Shown: positions 45,391 through 54,811, counted from the first letter of the stretch. The stretch: 64,000 bases of DNA from Neorhodopirellula lusitana (GCF_900182915.1 NZ_FXUG01000006.1:186001-250000); one strand, 5' to 3'. Program-made: numbers and translations. The notes: generated by a model not told the origin, from the letters alone.

Positions 45391-46053
45391 TTACAGTTCC
45401 ACCGTGTTCATCACGTTGTACGTCGGTCCCTGTTTTTCCAAAAAACTTCCGATGACTTGAATCTTGTTCACCGTCATCGCGCCGAGTTGGTCATCTTGAT
45501 GGCGCTGCCACTTTTCAATGGCCGTGCTGGATGCCCGTCGTGAACCACTGCGAACGCGACCCAAGGTCAGGTGGGGAACGTAGTCTCGTGGTTCTCGCTT
45601 GAAGCCCATGTCGGCGTATCGTTCCTCCATCAAGCTGACAATTTGCGTGAGGGAGTTGGTGGCGTCTTCAATTGACACCGTCAAAGTGCGTGCCCGTTCC
45701 ACGTCTGGCAAGAAGCTGGCCCCGCCGAAAAGCAATTCAAATGGATCAAAACCGCTACAGATGTCGGCCAGCACATTGCAGATTGCTGGGGTTTCCACGT
45801 TCTCGACTTCGCCCAGGAATTTTAGCGTCAGGTGCAAATTGTCCTCGGGAACCCATTTAATCCCCATCGACGATCCGGCTTCTGATCGCGATGCTGGGGA
45901 AGACGAAGCCTGCTTTTTCTTCGGAGGCGGATTCCAGATCGCTAGCGGTTTGGCTTTGCCTTCGTCGTCCCGCATTTCATACACCCATTCCAACGCATCA
46001 CCCGCGAGTGATGAAGGAAGCGGGATCGCCAAAAAAGTTCGGATCGTTCTCAT
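45391..46053 (-). CDS. thpR: RNA 2',3'-cyclic phosphodiesterase (2H family)
   Basis: 220 residues from the ATG at 46053; the frame is open to 46164 but MRTIRTFLAIPLP is the normal start of the family. The two HxTx motifs of 2H phosphoesterases are seen, HLTLKFLGEV and HLTLGRVRSG. A Lys/Ser-rich insertion (about residues 47-70) is absent from typical members. The enzyme opens 2',3'-cyclic phosphate RNA ends and was named 2'-5' RNA ligase. The start codon shares the CATG at 46051-46054 with the start codon of the divergent hydrolase gene. Confidence 0.9.
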   Translation of the reverse strand: MRTIRTFLAIPLPSSLAGDALEWVYEMRDDEGKAKPLAIWNPPPKKKQASSSPASRSEAGSSMGIKWVPEDNLHLTLKFLGEVENVETPAICNVLADICSGFDPFELLFGGASFLPDVERARTLTVSIEDATNSLTQIVSLMEERYADMGFKREPRDYVPHLTLGRVRSGSRRASSTAIEKWQRHQDDQLGAMTVNKIQVIGSFLEKQGPTYNVMNTVEL

Positions 46054-47281
46054 GACGGATAGTTGTACGTTAAAGCCTAGCGGTGTTGAAGGATCGGTAA
46101 TCTTGAACTCACACGCTGCCGCAAGCAACCAGCATTCGGCGGGCAGCCCGCATTCGGGCGACAATTTGCCAGCAGGTCATGATTTGCCAACTGGGCAAAA
46201 TCCGCCAGCTGGCGAGACGCTACGAAGCGAAGCGGACCTGACCAACTGGCTGGCGTCGTTCACCCCACCGCCTTTTCGGTCACACCGAATTTTGCGAGGC
46301 GGGCATCTGCACACGTTGATTGGTGCGAAGAAGGCCAGCACGGTCCAGGCGATTGCCACCACCCACCAACGGCACCGGATCGACTTGCCCGATGGTGACG
46401 CATTGGTGGTGCACGATAACCAGCCTGAAAACTGGCGTCCCGAGAACGGCAGTGTCCTAATGATCCACGGGATCTGTGGCTGCCATTCAGCCGACTACAT
46501 GATTCGGTTCAAGCGCCGATTGGCCTCCAGCGGCATCCGCACGTTTCGACTCGACATGCGTGGTTGCGGTGACGCCGGCGATCTTTGTCAAACGATCACG
46601 CACGCTGGACGTAGCGAAGACGTGTTGACGGCGATTGAGTTTATCGGTGACTTGGTGGACAACGCATCCAGCCCGATCGGTGCCGTCGGCGTTTCGCTGG
46701 GCGGCAATCAGTTGCTGCTAGCGGCCGGACGCGTCGGCAACGGTTTTCACGAGCGCCCGAAAGCGTGGTCGCGAGTGGGACCGATCCTGGCCATCGCTCC
46801 ACCACTGGACTTGCAGGCTTGCAGTGACGCGATGCAGTCGCCCAAGCTGCGTTTTTATAACTGGTACTTCATTCACCACCTGTTGCGTCGAGCCTCACCC
46901 GCCCTGCGACAAAATCCGCAGTACCAGGCTGCCTTGGAACAGGCTCGACCGAAGAAGCTTCGTCAGTTCGATCGTATCTTCACGGCGCCCTTGGGCGGCT
47001 TCGAATCCGAATCGGATTACTATCACCGGTCATCGGCCGTCAACGTGATCCAGGACATTCAAAAGCCAACCCTCATTGTCACGGCCGCCAATGACCCGCT
47101 CGTTCCAGTCAGTTCGTTTGGTCCGGTACGTCAGGCGATCGAGTCACACGCTAGCACTTCGCCTGTGCGTTTGCACGTCACGGCACAGGGCGGCCACCAC
47201 GGTTTTTTGAAAACCGATCGCACATCGTGGGCCGACGATCTGGTCGCCTCATACTTTGATGCCGGTTTCGCCAGCAGCTAG
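46052..47281 (+). CDS. YheT-family alpha/beta hydrolase
   Basis: 409 residues from the ATG at 46052; earlier in-frame sequence is antisense to thpR. The core starts near FRSHRILRGGHLHTLIG, the YheT/ABHD1-3 type N-terminus. HGICGCHSADYM marks the oxyanion region, the nucleophile lies in GVSLGGNQLLL, the acid in AANDPLVP and the His in QGGHHGFL. Substrates are unknown; eukaryotic relatives act on lipids. The first 70 residues are disordered and contain three 18-bp repeats (about 46162-46215) encoding DNLPAG/HDLPTG/QNPPAG. The start may lie further downstream at a GTG or TTG, since the ATG overlaps the start codon of thpR on the other strand. Confidence 0.88.
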   Translation: MTDSCTLKPSGVEGSVILNSHAAASNQHSAGSPHSGDNLPAGHDLPTGQNPPAGETLRSEADLTNWLASFTPPPFRSHRILRGGHLHTLIGAKKASTVQAIATTHQRHRIDLPDGDALVVHDNQPENWRPENGSVLMIHGICGCHSADYMIRFKRRLASSGIRTFRLDMRGCGDAGDLCQTITHAGRSEDVLTAIEFIGDLVDNASSPIGAVGVSLGGNQLLLAAGRVGNGFHERPKAWSRVGPILAIAPPLDLQACSDAMQSPKLRFYNWYFIHHLLRRASPALRQNPQYQAALEQARPKKLRQFDRIFTAPLGGFESESDYYHRSSAVNVIQDIQKPTLIVTAANDPLVPVSSFGPVRQAIESHASTSPVRLHVTAQGGHHGFLKTDRTSWADDLVASYFDAGFASS

Positions 47282-47619
47282 CCAAGGCGGCGTGCTTGGT
47301 GGGGCCCGTTTGGTTGAATTTGTCGGTGAGTTGAATTGCCCGTTGTGCCAGCGAAGCTGTCGGGAACTCGAACGCGATCGGAATAATGATGGCCCCGGGC
47401 AGGATCGTTTTTCGCATTGCGATGATGCGTGAGCAGGTATTGGGTTTGCCTCGATCGATTCGCTACGCCGGGGTGAGCTGCTACGCCGGGGTGTTGATTG
47501 ATAGCGACGGTTATCGGTGAGCAATTGAATCGAGAACGGACGTTTCTCGCGTTTCCTGGTAGGTAAGATGGGAGACTCATTGCCGATGATCACGCCGCCA
47601 CCGCACCAGGAATCGTTCC
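47282..47619. other. Intergenic region before the second ECF sigma gene
   Basis: 338 bp without a convincing gene. A direct repeat GCTACGCCGGGGTG occurs at 47462-47475 and 47480-47493 (18-bp period). No terminator or promoter could be assigned. Confidence 0.45.
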
Positions 47620-48198
47620 TTGACTGAAGTCACGCAGATCCTTAACCAGATTGAACAGGGCGACGCATCCGCGGCCAGTGAACTCTTGCCGTTGGTTTAC
47701 GCCGAACTTCATAAATTGGCGACGTATCGGATGAAACGGGAATCGTCGGACCAAACACTTCAGCCGACCGCGCTGGTGCACGAAGCCTACATGCGGTTGG
47801 TGGGCACCGAAAACAATGACGCCATTCAGTGGGACAGTCGCGGCCACTTCTTCGGTGCGGCCGCCGAAGCGATGCGGCGTATCTTGGTCGAAAACGCTCG
47901 CCGGCGACAAAGCCTGAAACGCGGTGGCCAATTTGCCAGATACGAGATCACGGAAGGCGACGCGATTATCCACGCTGGCGACGCGGAAGATTTGTTGGAC
48001 TTGGATGGGGCGTTGACCCGCTTGGCTGATGAGGAGCCAGAGCTCGCAAAGTTGGTGGAGTTGCGTTACTTCGCGGGGTTGAGTGTGGGCGAAACGGCGG
48101 AGGCCTTGGACATTTCGCCACGAACAGTGAAACGCAATTGGGCGTTCGCCCGCGCCTGGTTGGGCCGTCAAATGCACAAGGACGAGGAGGCTCGATAG
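47620..48198 (+). CDS. ECF-type RNA polymerase sigma factor
   Basis: 192 residues with a TTG start at 47620 and AGGA 8 bases before it. Region 2 shows LLPLVYAELHKLA and LQPTALVHEAYMRLV, with DSRGHFFGAAAEAMRRILVENARRR; region 4 ends with LRYFAGLSVGETAEALDISPRTVKRNWAFARAWL, a typical HTH. This pattern is the Sig-70_X6 / planctomycete-acidobacterial type of ECF factor, which has no anti-sigma partner but is followed by a protein kinase. The kinase gene starts 2 bases after the stop. It is a different subgroup from the ECF factor at 4449-5105. Confidence 0.93.
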   Translation: MTEVTQILNQIEQGDASAASELLPLVYAELHKLATYRMKRESSDQTLQPTALVHEAYMRLVGTENNDAIQWDSRGHFFGAAAEAMRRILVENARRRQSLKRGGQFARYEITEGDAIIHAGDAEDLLDLDGALTRLADEEPELAKLVELRYFAGLSVGETAEALDISPRTVKRNWAFARAWLGRQMHKDEEAR

Positions 48199-48200
48199 CG

Positions 48201-50441
48201 ATGGCCATCGGACAGGAACGAAACATTTTTTCTGATGCGATCGAGATCCGCTCGCTGGACGAGCGTGCGCGTTTTGTCAGCCAAGCGTGCGGCAGCGATG
48301 AGCAGTTGCACGCCGTCGTTACTGATCTCTTGCATGAGCATGATCGAGTCGACAGCCCTGTGGATCGACCGGTCGTGGCTGGACTAATGCCGACCATCGC
48401 AAACTTCGATCCAGACGAGCATCATGCCCAGCACCGGATCGGCACGATGGTTGGTCCTTATAAGTTGATGGAGAAAGTGGGCGAAGGCGGTTTTGGTTTG
48501 GTCTTTGTTGCTGACCAACAACAACCTGTTCGTCGACGTGTTGCGCTCAAGATCATTAAGCCGGGAATGGAAACCCGCGAAGTGATTGCTCGCTTCGAAG
48601 CGGAGCGGCAAGCGATCGCAATGATGGATCACGAGAACATCGCTCGCGTGTTCGATGCAGGTGTGACTGAAACGGGTCAGCCGTACTTTGTCATGGAACT
48701 GGTACGTGGCGTCCCGCTGAATGATTTTTGTGACAACCAGCGACTCGATACCCAGGCCAGGTTAAATCTGTTCGTTTCGATCTGCAATGCGGTTCAGCAC
48801 GCACACCAAAAAGGCATCATCCACCGTGACCTGAAACCGTCCAATGTGTTGGTCACTTTGCAAGACGGTCGGCCCATTCCGAAAGTCATTGACTTTGGCA
48901 TCGTCAAAGCAATCGGCGGTCAAAGCCTGACGGACAAAACGATCTACACGCGGTTGGCGTCGATGATCGGAACGCCTGCGTACATGAGTCCGGAACAGGC
49001 GGAGATGAGCAACGTTGACGTGGACACTCGCAGCGATATTTATTCGCTAGGCGTGATGCTTTACGAATTGCTTGCGGGGACGACCCCGTTCACTCGCGAG
49101 CGGCTCAATAGTGTCGGATTCGACGAACTACGCAAGATCATTCGGGAAGAGGAACCGCCTCGGCCAAGTGCCCGGTTCAGCACGTTGGGCAATCACCTGG
49201 CAACAACGGTATCGGCCAAACGTCGCCTTGAACCTGCCAAGCTCGCATCATTGATGAAGGGAGACCTGGACTGGATCGTGATGAAGGCACTCGACAAAGA
49301 TCGTGGCCGGCGGTACCCCAGTGCTGTTGCGATGGCGGAAGACGTGCAGCGGTTTTTGATGCGAGAGCCTGTGGAAGCGAGACCACCTTCGGCGGCCTAC
49401 CGGTTTTCGAAGTTCGCGCGGCGCAACAAGGTGGCGTTGTTCACGATCGGCTCAATTGCGGCGGCATTGTTGATCGGCAGTGTCATCAGCTTGTGGCAGG
49501 CGAAGGTCGCACTCGATGCGATGCGCCAAGCTCGTGTTGCTGAGATTGAGGCGACTGAGTCGCGGGACGAGTTAGAAAAGTTCACCGATCGGCTGAAGCA
49601 CGCCAATCAATTGTTGACGTCAGGTCGAGCGTATGTCGAAAGCGGCGATTGGGCTAACGCTCATGACGCTTACCTCACAGCCACCCAAGTTCAGCCGCGG
49701 TACTTTCATGTTTGGATGGAGCGTGGGGCGTTGTTTGGCAAGTTGGGGCTTTGGGAAAAGGCCGCGGCGGATTTCGCCAAAGCGATTGATCTGGGGGCAC
49801 CCGTCAACGGTGCGGAATTCATGGGGGTGCCGCATCTGTTTCTTTTCACAGGTGATGAAACCGCACAAAAGCGGCTTTCCCATGAACTGACCCAGTCAGG
49901 CGAAAGCGGTTCCTGGGGAACGACCTTGCGTGGTCGTTTGATTGACAATCCATCCGAGCAAGCCGCCGCCGAGATGGCTCAGCAATGTGAGCAATTGGTG
50001 GACGGCGAGGTGCTAAACGTGTTCGGCCGAACGCGTCGTCGTTCCCGGATGCCCTTCGGCGCAAAGTTGTATCTTGCAGGATGGGCCCATTTGCATGCGG
50101 GGAATCTGCCCAAGGCTGTCGAGCGACTTGAGCAAGCGTATGAGCAAGACCAAAACTGGGGCGGGCATGGGATTGAGTTCCCGTTGCTGGCGATCGCCTA
50201 CCACCGAATGGGTGACTCCGAAAAGGCCCTGGCATCGTTGAATCGGTCGAGTGAGCAACTTGATTCCTGGCTGCGGGCATCGCTGGCTAGGCACCAGGGG
50301 ACGCCTCCGATTCCCTGGTTCGACTGGGTTGAGTTCTTGCTGATTCACCAGGAGGCAACGGAGTTGATCACAGGGCAACAACCGCCGTCGGATCCACGGT
50401 TCGCTGAACAGCGTGAGTTAGCCCAAGCGGCCATCCGATAA
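48201..50441 (+). CDS. Transmembrane serine/threonine protein kinase with TPR-like C-terminus
   Basis: 746 residues from the ATG at 48201, with GAGGAGG about 11 bases upstream. The N-terminal region (1-83) contains a helical segment seen in kinases that follow ECF genes. The kinase domain (about 87-400) has VGEGGFGLVF, Lys117 in VALKII, HRDLKPSN with Asp210, DFG at 231-233 and GTPAYMSPEQ. A membrane helix (VALFTIGSIAAALLIGSVISLW) follows at about residue 435, then tetratricopeptide-like helices (WANAHDAYLTATQV, LPKAVERLEQAYEQ). Two bases separate it from the sigma gene stop, so the pair is one transcription unit. Its signal and targets are unknown; control of the sigma factor by phosphorylation is the obvious guess. 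Confidence 0.93.
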   Translation: MAIGQERNIFSDAIEIRSLDERARFVSQACGSDEQLHAVVTDLLHEHDRVDSPVDRPVVAGLMPTIANFDPDEHHAQHRIGTMVGPYKLMEKVGEGGFGLVFVADQQQPVRRRVALKIIKPGMETREVIARFEAERQAIAMMDHENIARVFDAGVTETGQPYFVMELVRGVPLNDFCDNQRLDTQARLNLFVSICNAVQHAHQKGIIHRDLKPSNVLVTLQDGRPIPKVIDFGIVKAIGGQSLTDKTIYTRLASMIGTPAYMSPEQAEMSNVDVDTRSDIYSLGVMLYELLAGTTPFTRERLNSVGFDELRKIIREEEPPRPSARFSTLGNHLATTVSAKRRLEPAKLASLMKGDLDWIVMKALDKDRGRRYPSAVAMAEDVQRFLMREPVEARPPSAAYRFSKFARRNKVALFTIGSIAAALLIGSVISLWQAKVALDAMRQARVAEIEATESRDELEKFTDRLKHANQLLTSGRAYVESGDWANAHDAYLTATQVQPRYFHVWMERGALFGKLGLWEKAAADFAKAIDLGAPVNGAEFMGVPHLFLFTGDETAQKRLSHELTQSGESGSWGTTLRGRLIDNPSEQAAAEMAQQCEQLVDGEVLNVFGRTRRRSRMPFGAKLYLAGWAHLHAGNLPKAVERLEQAYEQDQNWGGHGIEFPLLAIAYHRMGDSEKALASLNRSSEQLDSWLRASLARHQGTPPIPWFDWVEFLLIHQEATELITGQQPPSDPRFAEQRELAQAAIR

Positions 50442-50489
50442 CGCGACATTTCCCGTCCTCCATCGTCGGGATTGCCGGAACAATAACGT

Positions 50490-50558
50490 GGCATAGCCTT
50501 CCAGACTGTGGTTCCTTATCCACAGGCAAGATGCCAATGCAGCATCTCAAGATGCTGC
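50490..50558. repeat. Double-hairpin element, possible dispersed repeat
   Basis: GGCAT (50490-50494) pairs with ATGCC (50531-50535), and inside it CTGTGG (50506-50511) with CCACAG (50520-50525); directly after, GCAGCATCT (50539-50547) pairs perfectly with AGATGCTGC (50550-50558). The element fills the space between the kinase and beta-propeller genes. It resembles repeated intergenic palindromes, but copy number elsewhere cannot be seen here. Confidence 0.5.
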
Positions 50559-50711
50559 CTCTTGTCGTTTCGACGCTCGTCGGCAGATATTGCATTGCAG
50601 CGTTAGGCGGGATTTTGCCGGAACTCCTGCCCCGGCGGGGTGTTAGATGACCAAATTCTGTCCCGACCGGACACGCTTCGTCATTCGATTCGGTAAACAC
50701 TTAGGATTCAC

Positions 50712-52280
50712 ATGAAGATTCGTTCGCAATTCTTCTCCGCAGCGCTGCTTGCAGGGTTGATCGGTGCTTCTACTTCCAACGCCGATGACTGGCTTCGGTT
50801 CCGCGGCCCCAATGGCTCAGGCGTGGTTACTGATTTGAAAGACGTTCCGGTTCGTTGGAGCCCGACGCAAAACGTCGCATGGAAAGTCAAACTGCCCGGT
50901 GCCGGGGTGTCCAGTCCGATCGTCGTTGGCGATCGGCTCTTCGTGACTTGCTATTCCGGATATGGGTTGGACCGAACCAACCCCGGTGACATCAACGACT
51001 TGAAACGGCATCTCGTTTGTGTGAACGCCGACTCGGGAGAAGTGATGTGGGAGCGGTCCATTGACGCGGTTCAACCTGAAGATCCTTACAGCGGGGCTGG
51101 CGTTCCTTCGCACGGTTACGCTTCGCACTCACCGGTTTCCGATGGCGAACACGTCTATGTGTTCTTCGGCAAGACGGGGGCATTCGCTTTTGATTTGGAC
51201 GGCAACCAGCTTTGGAATACTCCGCTAGGCACCGAGTCGGATTCGCATCGCTGGGGATCGGCAGCCAGCCCGATTTTGTTCGAAGACACCGTGATCGTGA
51301 CCGCTTCGGCTGAGAGCCAAGCGTTGGTGGGGCTGGATAAAGCAACGGGCAAAGAAGTTTGGCGCCAGGAAGCCAAGGGGTTCGACAATTTGTGGGGCAC
51401 GCCCGCTTTGGCCGAAACGAAAGACGGCGAAGTGGAATTGGTCGTCGGAGTCGCCGGTGAAGTTTGGGGGCTGAATCCCAGCAACGGAAAGCTGCGATGG
51501 TTCTGCCAATCGGGAGATTCAGATCAAGCCAACACCAGTGCCATCATTGACGGTGGTTTGGTCGTCGTTGTGGGCGGTCGAGGCAGTGGTTCGATCGCGG
51601 TCCGCCCGGGCGGTACCGGCGACGTGACCGATTCACATGTCGCATGGACAGGCCGGGACGCGGGGCGTTTCGCATCCCCAGTCGCCTACAACGGCCACGT
51701 CTATTCAGTGGCCAGTGACGTGCTTTCGCGTACCGACACCGAAACGGGTGAACAGGCCGATCGAGTTCGTTTTTCAGGCGGCAGTCGTAGCGCCGGTGGA
51801 CGCAGTTCGGATTACGCTTCGCCAATCATTGCCGGTAACAAGTTTTACTACTTGAAGGGTAACGGCGACATGTTCGTGTTCGATGTTCAGGATGATTTGA
51901 AGCAAGTCGGCGTGAACCGAGTCACCAGCGACACCGAAGTCTTCAGTGGGACTCCGGCGTTGGTCAACGGTAAGATGTACCTGCGATCCGACAAGCATTT
52001 GTATTGTGTGGTTAACGGATCGTTCGACGAATCGGCTGAGCCCACACCGGACTCGACGACTACGGAAGAGGCCGCGCCAAGCAGCGATCGTCGTGGCGGA
52101 AGAGGCGGTGCCGGACGCGGTGGTCCAGGTGGAGCGGGCGGTCGCGGTGACCGCGGTGCACGCGGCGGCGCAGGCCGAGGTGGACCCGGTGGCGGTGGTC
52201 GCGGTGGCGAGCGGCAAGACAATCGCCCTGATCGACCTCAACGTCCTGAGTTCGACGCTGGTATCGTTTCCCAAAACTAA
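50712..52280 (+). CDS. Secreted PQQ-like beta-propeller protein with Gly/Arg-rich tail
   Basis: 522 residues. A signal peptide (about 1-24, ending near STSNA) precedes DDWLRFRGPNGSGV, the usual start of planctomycete PQQ-like outer proteins. Repeated blades of the type GLDKATGKEVWRQEAKG and GVAGEVWGLNPSNGKLRW follow. No haem or PQQ-binding catalytic set is evident, so it is probably a structural or scaffold relative of quinoprotein dehydrogenases. The last 70 residues change to RGG/GGRG repeats, encoded by a GC-rich low-complexity stretch (about 52090-52220). No neighbour gives a clue to the role. Confidence 0.88.
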   Translation: MKIRSQFFSAALLAGLIGASTSNADDWLRFRGPNGSGVVTDLKDVPVRWSPTQNVAWKVKLPGAGVSSPIVVGDRLFVTCYSGYGLDRTNPGDINDLKRHLVCVNADSGEVMWERSIDAVQPEDPYSGAGVPSHGYASHSPVSDGEHVYVFFGKTGAFAFDLDGNQLWNTPLGTESDSHRWGSAASPILFEDTVIVTASAESQALVGLDKATGKEVWRQEAKGFDNLWGTPALAETKDGEVELVVGVAGEVWGLNPSNGKLRWFCQSGDSDQANTSAIIDGGLVVVVGGRGSGSIAVRPGGTGDVTDSHVAWTGRDAGRFASPVAYNGHVYSVASDVLSRTDTETGEQADRVRFSGGSRSAGGRSSDYASPIIAGNKFYYLKGNGDMFVFDVQDDLKQVGVNRVTSDTEVFSGTPALVNGKMYLRSDKHLYCVVNGSFDESAEPTPDSTTTEEAAPSSDRRGGRGGAGRGGPGGAGGRGDRGARGGAGRGGPGGGGRGGERQDNRPDRPQRPEFDAGIVSQN

Positions 52281-52326
52281 TGCCTCCCGTACGGATGCCT
52301 CCCCGTACTGATGCCTCTCGAAGCTG
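52280..52326 (+). repeat. Short tandem repeat after the beta-propeller gene
   Basis: Three 15-16 bp units, ATGCCTCCCGTACGG (52280), ATGCCTCCCCGTACTG (52295) and ATGCCTCTCGAAGCTG (52311), start at the last base of the stop codon. Function not apparent. Confidence 0.55.
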
Positions 52327-52466
52327 GGCTCGCCCGAGTTCATGGGGTTTCGCCAGGCTCCCGAAGTCTGGCGCCATCGGCTACGGGAGAGCCAACAGGC
52401 TGTTTAAATTGCTGATTTAATAGATGTAATCCCACGATTTCCCCCATTCACCCATAGGAAGACACC

Positions 52467-53363
52467 ATGCCTCGTAAGACAGCTAACCAGTTCGATCAAC
52501 GTGTTCTCGATCTCTATGATGACTTTGCACACGGACGGCTTTCACGTCGTGATTACGTCAAGGGATTGGCTGCCTTCGCCGTTGGCGGGCTGACCGTCGA
52601 GGCTCTCGAAGAAAGCCTGTCCCCCAACTATGCGTGGGCTGAGCAAGTTAAGGCAGACGACCCGCGGATTGTGACCGAGACGATCAGTTACGATTCGCCC
52701 GAGGGTGGCGGGAAGATCAGCGGTCTGTTGGCACGTCCAGCGGATGGCGACGCCACGAAGTTCCCCGCTGTGTTGGTCATCCACGAAAACCGTGGTTTGA
52801 ATCCGTACATCGCCGACGTGACACGCAGGCTCGCCACGGAAGGTTTCTTGGCGTTCGCTCCCGACGCGCTGTCGCCGTTGGGCGGGTACCCCGGCAACGA
52901 TGACGAGGGTCGCGCCATGCAAAGCAAACGCGACCGAAATGAGATGACACAAGACTTCATCGCGGCGGCCAAATTGCTGGACACACATGCCCTGTCCAAT
53001 GGCAAAGTGGGGGCTGTCGGCTTTTGTTTTGGCGGTGGAGTGGTCAATCAACTCGCCGTTCAATTACCGGATGTGCTCGACGCAGGCGTCCCATTCTACG
53101 GCAGTCAGCCGGCTACCTCCGATGTCGCCAAAATCAAGACACCCTTGTCGATTCAGAATGCCGAACTGGATCGCCGCATCATGGGCGGTGCAGAGGCTTT
53201 CAACGAAGCGCTCGCAGCGAATAACGTGCCTTACGAGTCGCACGTCTATCCAGGCGTCAACCACGGGTTCCACAACGACACGACCCCTCGGTACGACGAA
53301 GCCGCCGCTGAACTTGCTTGGAAACGTACCCTGGCGTGGTTTAACAAGTACTTGCAAGCGTAA
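52467..53363 (+). CDS. Dienelactone hydrolase family protein
   Basis: 298 residues. The N-terminal extension (about 1-70) contains [17 protein letters not shown], which resembles a twin-arginine-type segment but lies about 25 residues in. The dienelactone hydrolase core follows: [12 protein letters not shown] with the conserved Glu, [12 protein letters not shown] with the nucleophile Cys, and NHGFHNDT with the His. The acid is probably the Asp in AELDRRI. The family cleaves cyclic esters, classically dienelactone in chlorocatechol breakdown, but many members have unknown substrates. A strong bidirectional terminator lies about 100 bp downstream. Confidence 0.9.
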   Translation: MPRKTANQFDQRVLDLYDDFAHGRLSRRDYVKGLAAFAVGGLTVEALEESLSPNYAWAEQVKADDPRIVTETISYDSPEGGGKISGLLARPADGDATKFPAVLVIHENRGLNPYIADVTRRLATEGFLAFAPDALSPLGGYPGNDDEGRAMQSKRDRNEMTQDFIAAAKLLDTHALSNGKVGAVGFCFGGGVVNQLAVQLPDVLDAGVPFYGSQPATSDVAKIKTPLSIQNAELDRRIMGGAEAFNEALAANNVPYESHVYPGVNHGFHNDTTPRYDEAAAELAWKRTLAWFNKYLQA

Positions 53364-53464
53364 TAGCTCGCAGGCGGGATTTTTAGGCGAGCGGTGAATG
53401 AGATACCACCGCGGGTAGGAAGTCATTTGCCGATCGCCTCGAGCGAGGACTTTGTCGTGAAACG

Positions 53465-53509
53465 AAAAAAGCCGTCGTTACCCGGTTGGGTAGCGACGGC
53501 TTTTGTTTT
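53465..53509. terminator. Strong bidirectional terminator
   Basis: AAAAAA, then GCCGTCG (53471-53477) with TACCC pairing to GGGTA and CGACGGC (53494-53500), then TTTTGTTTT. A long stem with A and T tracts on both sides between convergent genes. Confidence 0.88.
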
Positions 53510-53521
53510 CAGTTTCGAGTC

Positions 53522-54811
53522 TTACTCAGCCAGCTTGGCTGCTTCGACTGGAAGCTTCTCGTCCACCAAACCGTAGCCACTACGGCCTTCGGCAACTCGG
53601 CTTTCGACATCCATTTTGGTTTCTTCCGGTTTCGGTTCCCAGAACTTGACGATCCGGTCGCTAGGAAGATCTTCCGCGGAACGGAACAGACGGAATCCAA
53701 CGCCCCGCGATGGATCGCTGGTGAACCACCAAGGACTGCGTGGGTAGTTCGGGTCTTCTTCCTTCCAAGTCTCATCGTCGGATGCCAGGCGTGCTGCGCT
53801 GCGAAGTTCAGCGGGGTCCATTTCCCAACTGCCGCCACGTGAGACACACGGTGATGGGTTGTCTGGGAAGCGTGATGCTGCGTTGGCCTCTTCGATCTTT
53901 TCATCGACGATCCATTGATACCCACCTTCGGTGTATTCGTTGACGGTCCATTCCGCGGCATTGCCATGCATGTCGTAAAGACCGAACGGATTGGGCTTCT
54001 TGGTTCCAACCTCACCTGGACCTTCCAAGCTGTTGTCGAAGTACCAAGCGTAATCGTCAAGGTCGTCGGCACTATCGCCCCAACTGTATGCGGTGTCGGT
54101 TCCCGCGCGGGCGGCGTATTCCCATTCTGCTTCGGTAGGCAATCGATATTGGGCGCCAGTAATCCCCGATAGCCACTTGGTGAACTGCTGGGCGGCATAC
54201 TGGGTCATCGTGACGGCAGGTTGCAGAGGATTGTCGCCATACTCGAATGTGAACGAGGGGTCGTACAGTTCAGTGGGTGCGGTCACCGCATCGGCGCGGT
54301 TCTCGTCGTTGACCTCGCGAATGCCTTGGGACTCGAACTCCTTAAAGACGGCATACATTCGCATGTATTCCTTGTACATGTCCCATCGGGTTTCCGTACG
54401 AGCGACCCACATCGGCGCTACCTTCATTTTAACGGTGGGAGCTTCGTCCTCGACGAAATCCTCCGCATCGTCGGGAGTGCCCATGGTGAACTCACCACCC
54501 GGGATCGGAATCATCTCGAATGAGATGTCGGTTCCAGGGATCCGCTGGGTGTACGGGACCATGAACTGCCCGTTTTCCAGCTCGACGCTCGGTCCATCCG
54601 CAGGCTTTTCAGCGGCCAACCCAAGAGCGGTTTTGGAGGAGGTTTCGGTCGCGGTTTCCGCTGCCACTGGCGAACCGGTGGCGAAGGCAAGCGAGGCGAG
54701 AACGCCGACTGCCAAGGCGATATGGCGAGCAGTTGAGCCAACAGGAAGAGCTCGCTGTGGCTGAGAAACGACCGTACTTTGCGTGCGGATCGATTTGATT
54801 TGAATTGACAT
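53522..54811 (-). CDS. Secreted SUMF1/FGE-sulfatase-domain protein without catalytic cysteines
   Basis: 429 residues. A signal peptide-like helix (about 30-52, ending near SPVAAE) is followed by the SUMF1 domain: MIPIPGGEFTMGTPDDAED, RLPTEAEWEYAARAGT, GLYDMHGNAAEWTVNEY and SRGGSWEMDPAELRSAAR. These are the structural hallmarks of the formylglycine-generating-enzyme fold. The pair of copper-binding cysteines that FGE needs near the end of the domain (C-x4-C after RGGSY/W) is missing, so it cannot be the activator of the sulfatase at 28601. It is probably a binding or structural relative. The last 45 residues are charged. Confidence 0.88.
   Translation of the reverse strand: MSIQIKSIRTQSTVVSQPQRALPVGSTARHIALAVGVLASLAFATGSPVAAETATETSSKTALGLAAEKPADGPSVELENGQFMVPYTQRIPGTDISFEMIPIPGGEFTMGTPDDAEDFVEDEAPTVKMKVAPMWVARTETRWDMYKEYMRMYAVFKEFESQGIREVNDENRADAVTAPTELYDPSFTFEYGDNPLQPAVTMTQYAAQQFTKWLSGITGAQYRLPTEAEWEYAARAGTDTAYSWGDSADDLDDYAWYFDNSLEGPGEVGTKKPNPFGLYDMHGNAAEWTVNEYTEGGYQWIVDEKIEEANAASRFPDNPSPCVSRGGSWEMDPAELRSAARLASDDETWKEEDPNYPRSPWWFTSDPSRGVGFRLFRSAEDLPSDRIVKFWEPKPEETKMDVESRVAEGRSGYGLVDEKLPVEAAKLAE

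Noticed and set aside
45599-46051. Upstream extension of the YheT hydrolase frame
   Set aside because: It is antisense to the conserved thpR gene, and the YheT family does not have such an N-terminus.
50516-50524. TTATCCACA, a perfect DnaA-box consensus
   Set aside because: A single copy inside a hairpin; no cluster of boxes, no AT-rich unwinding region and no dnaA/dnaN nearby. Not an origin.
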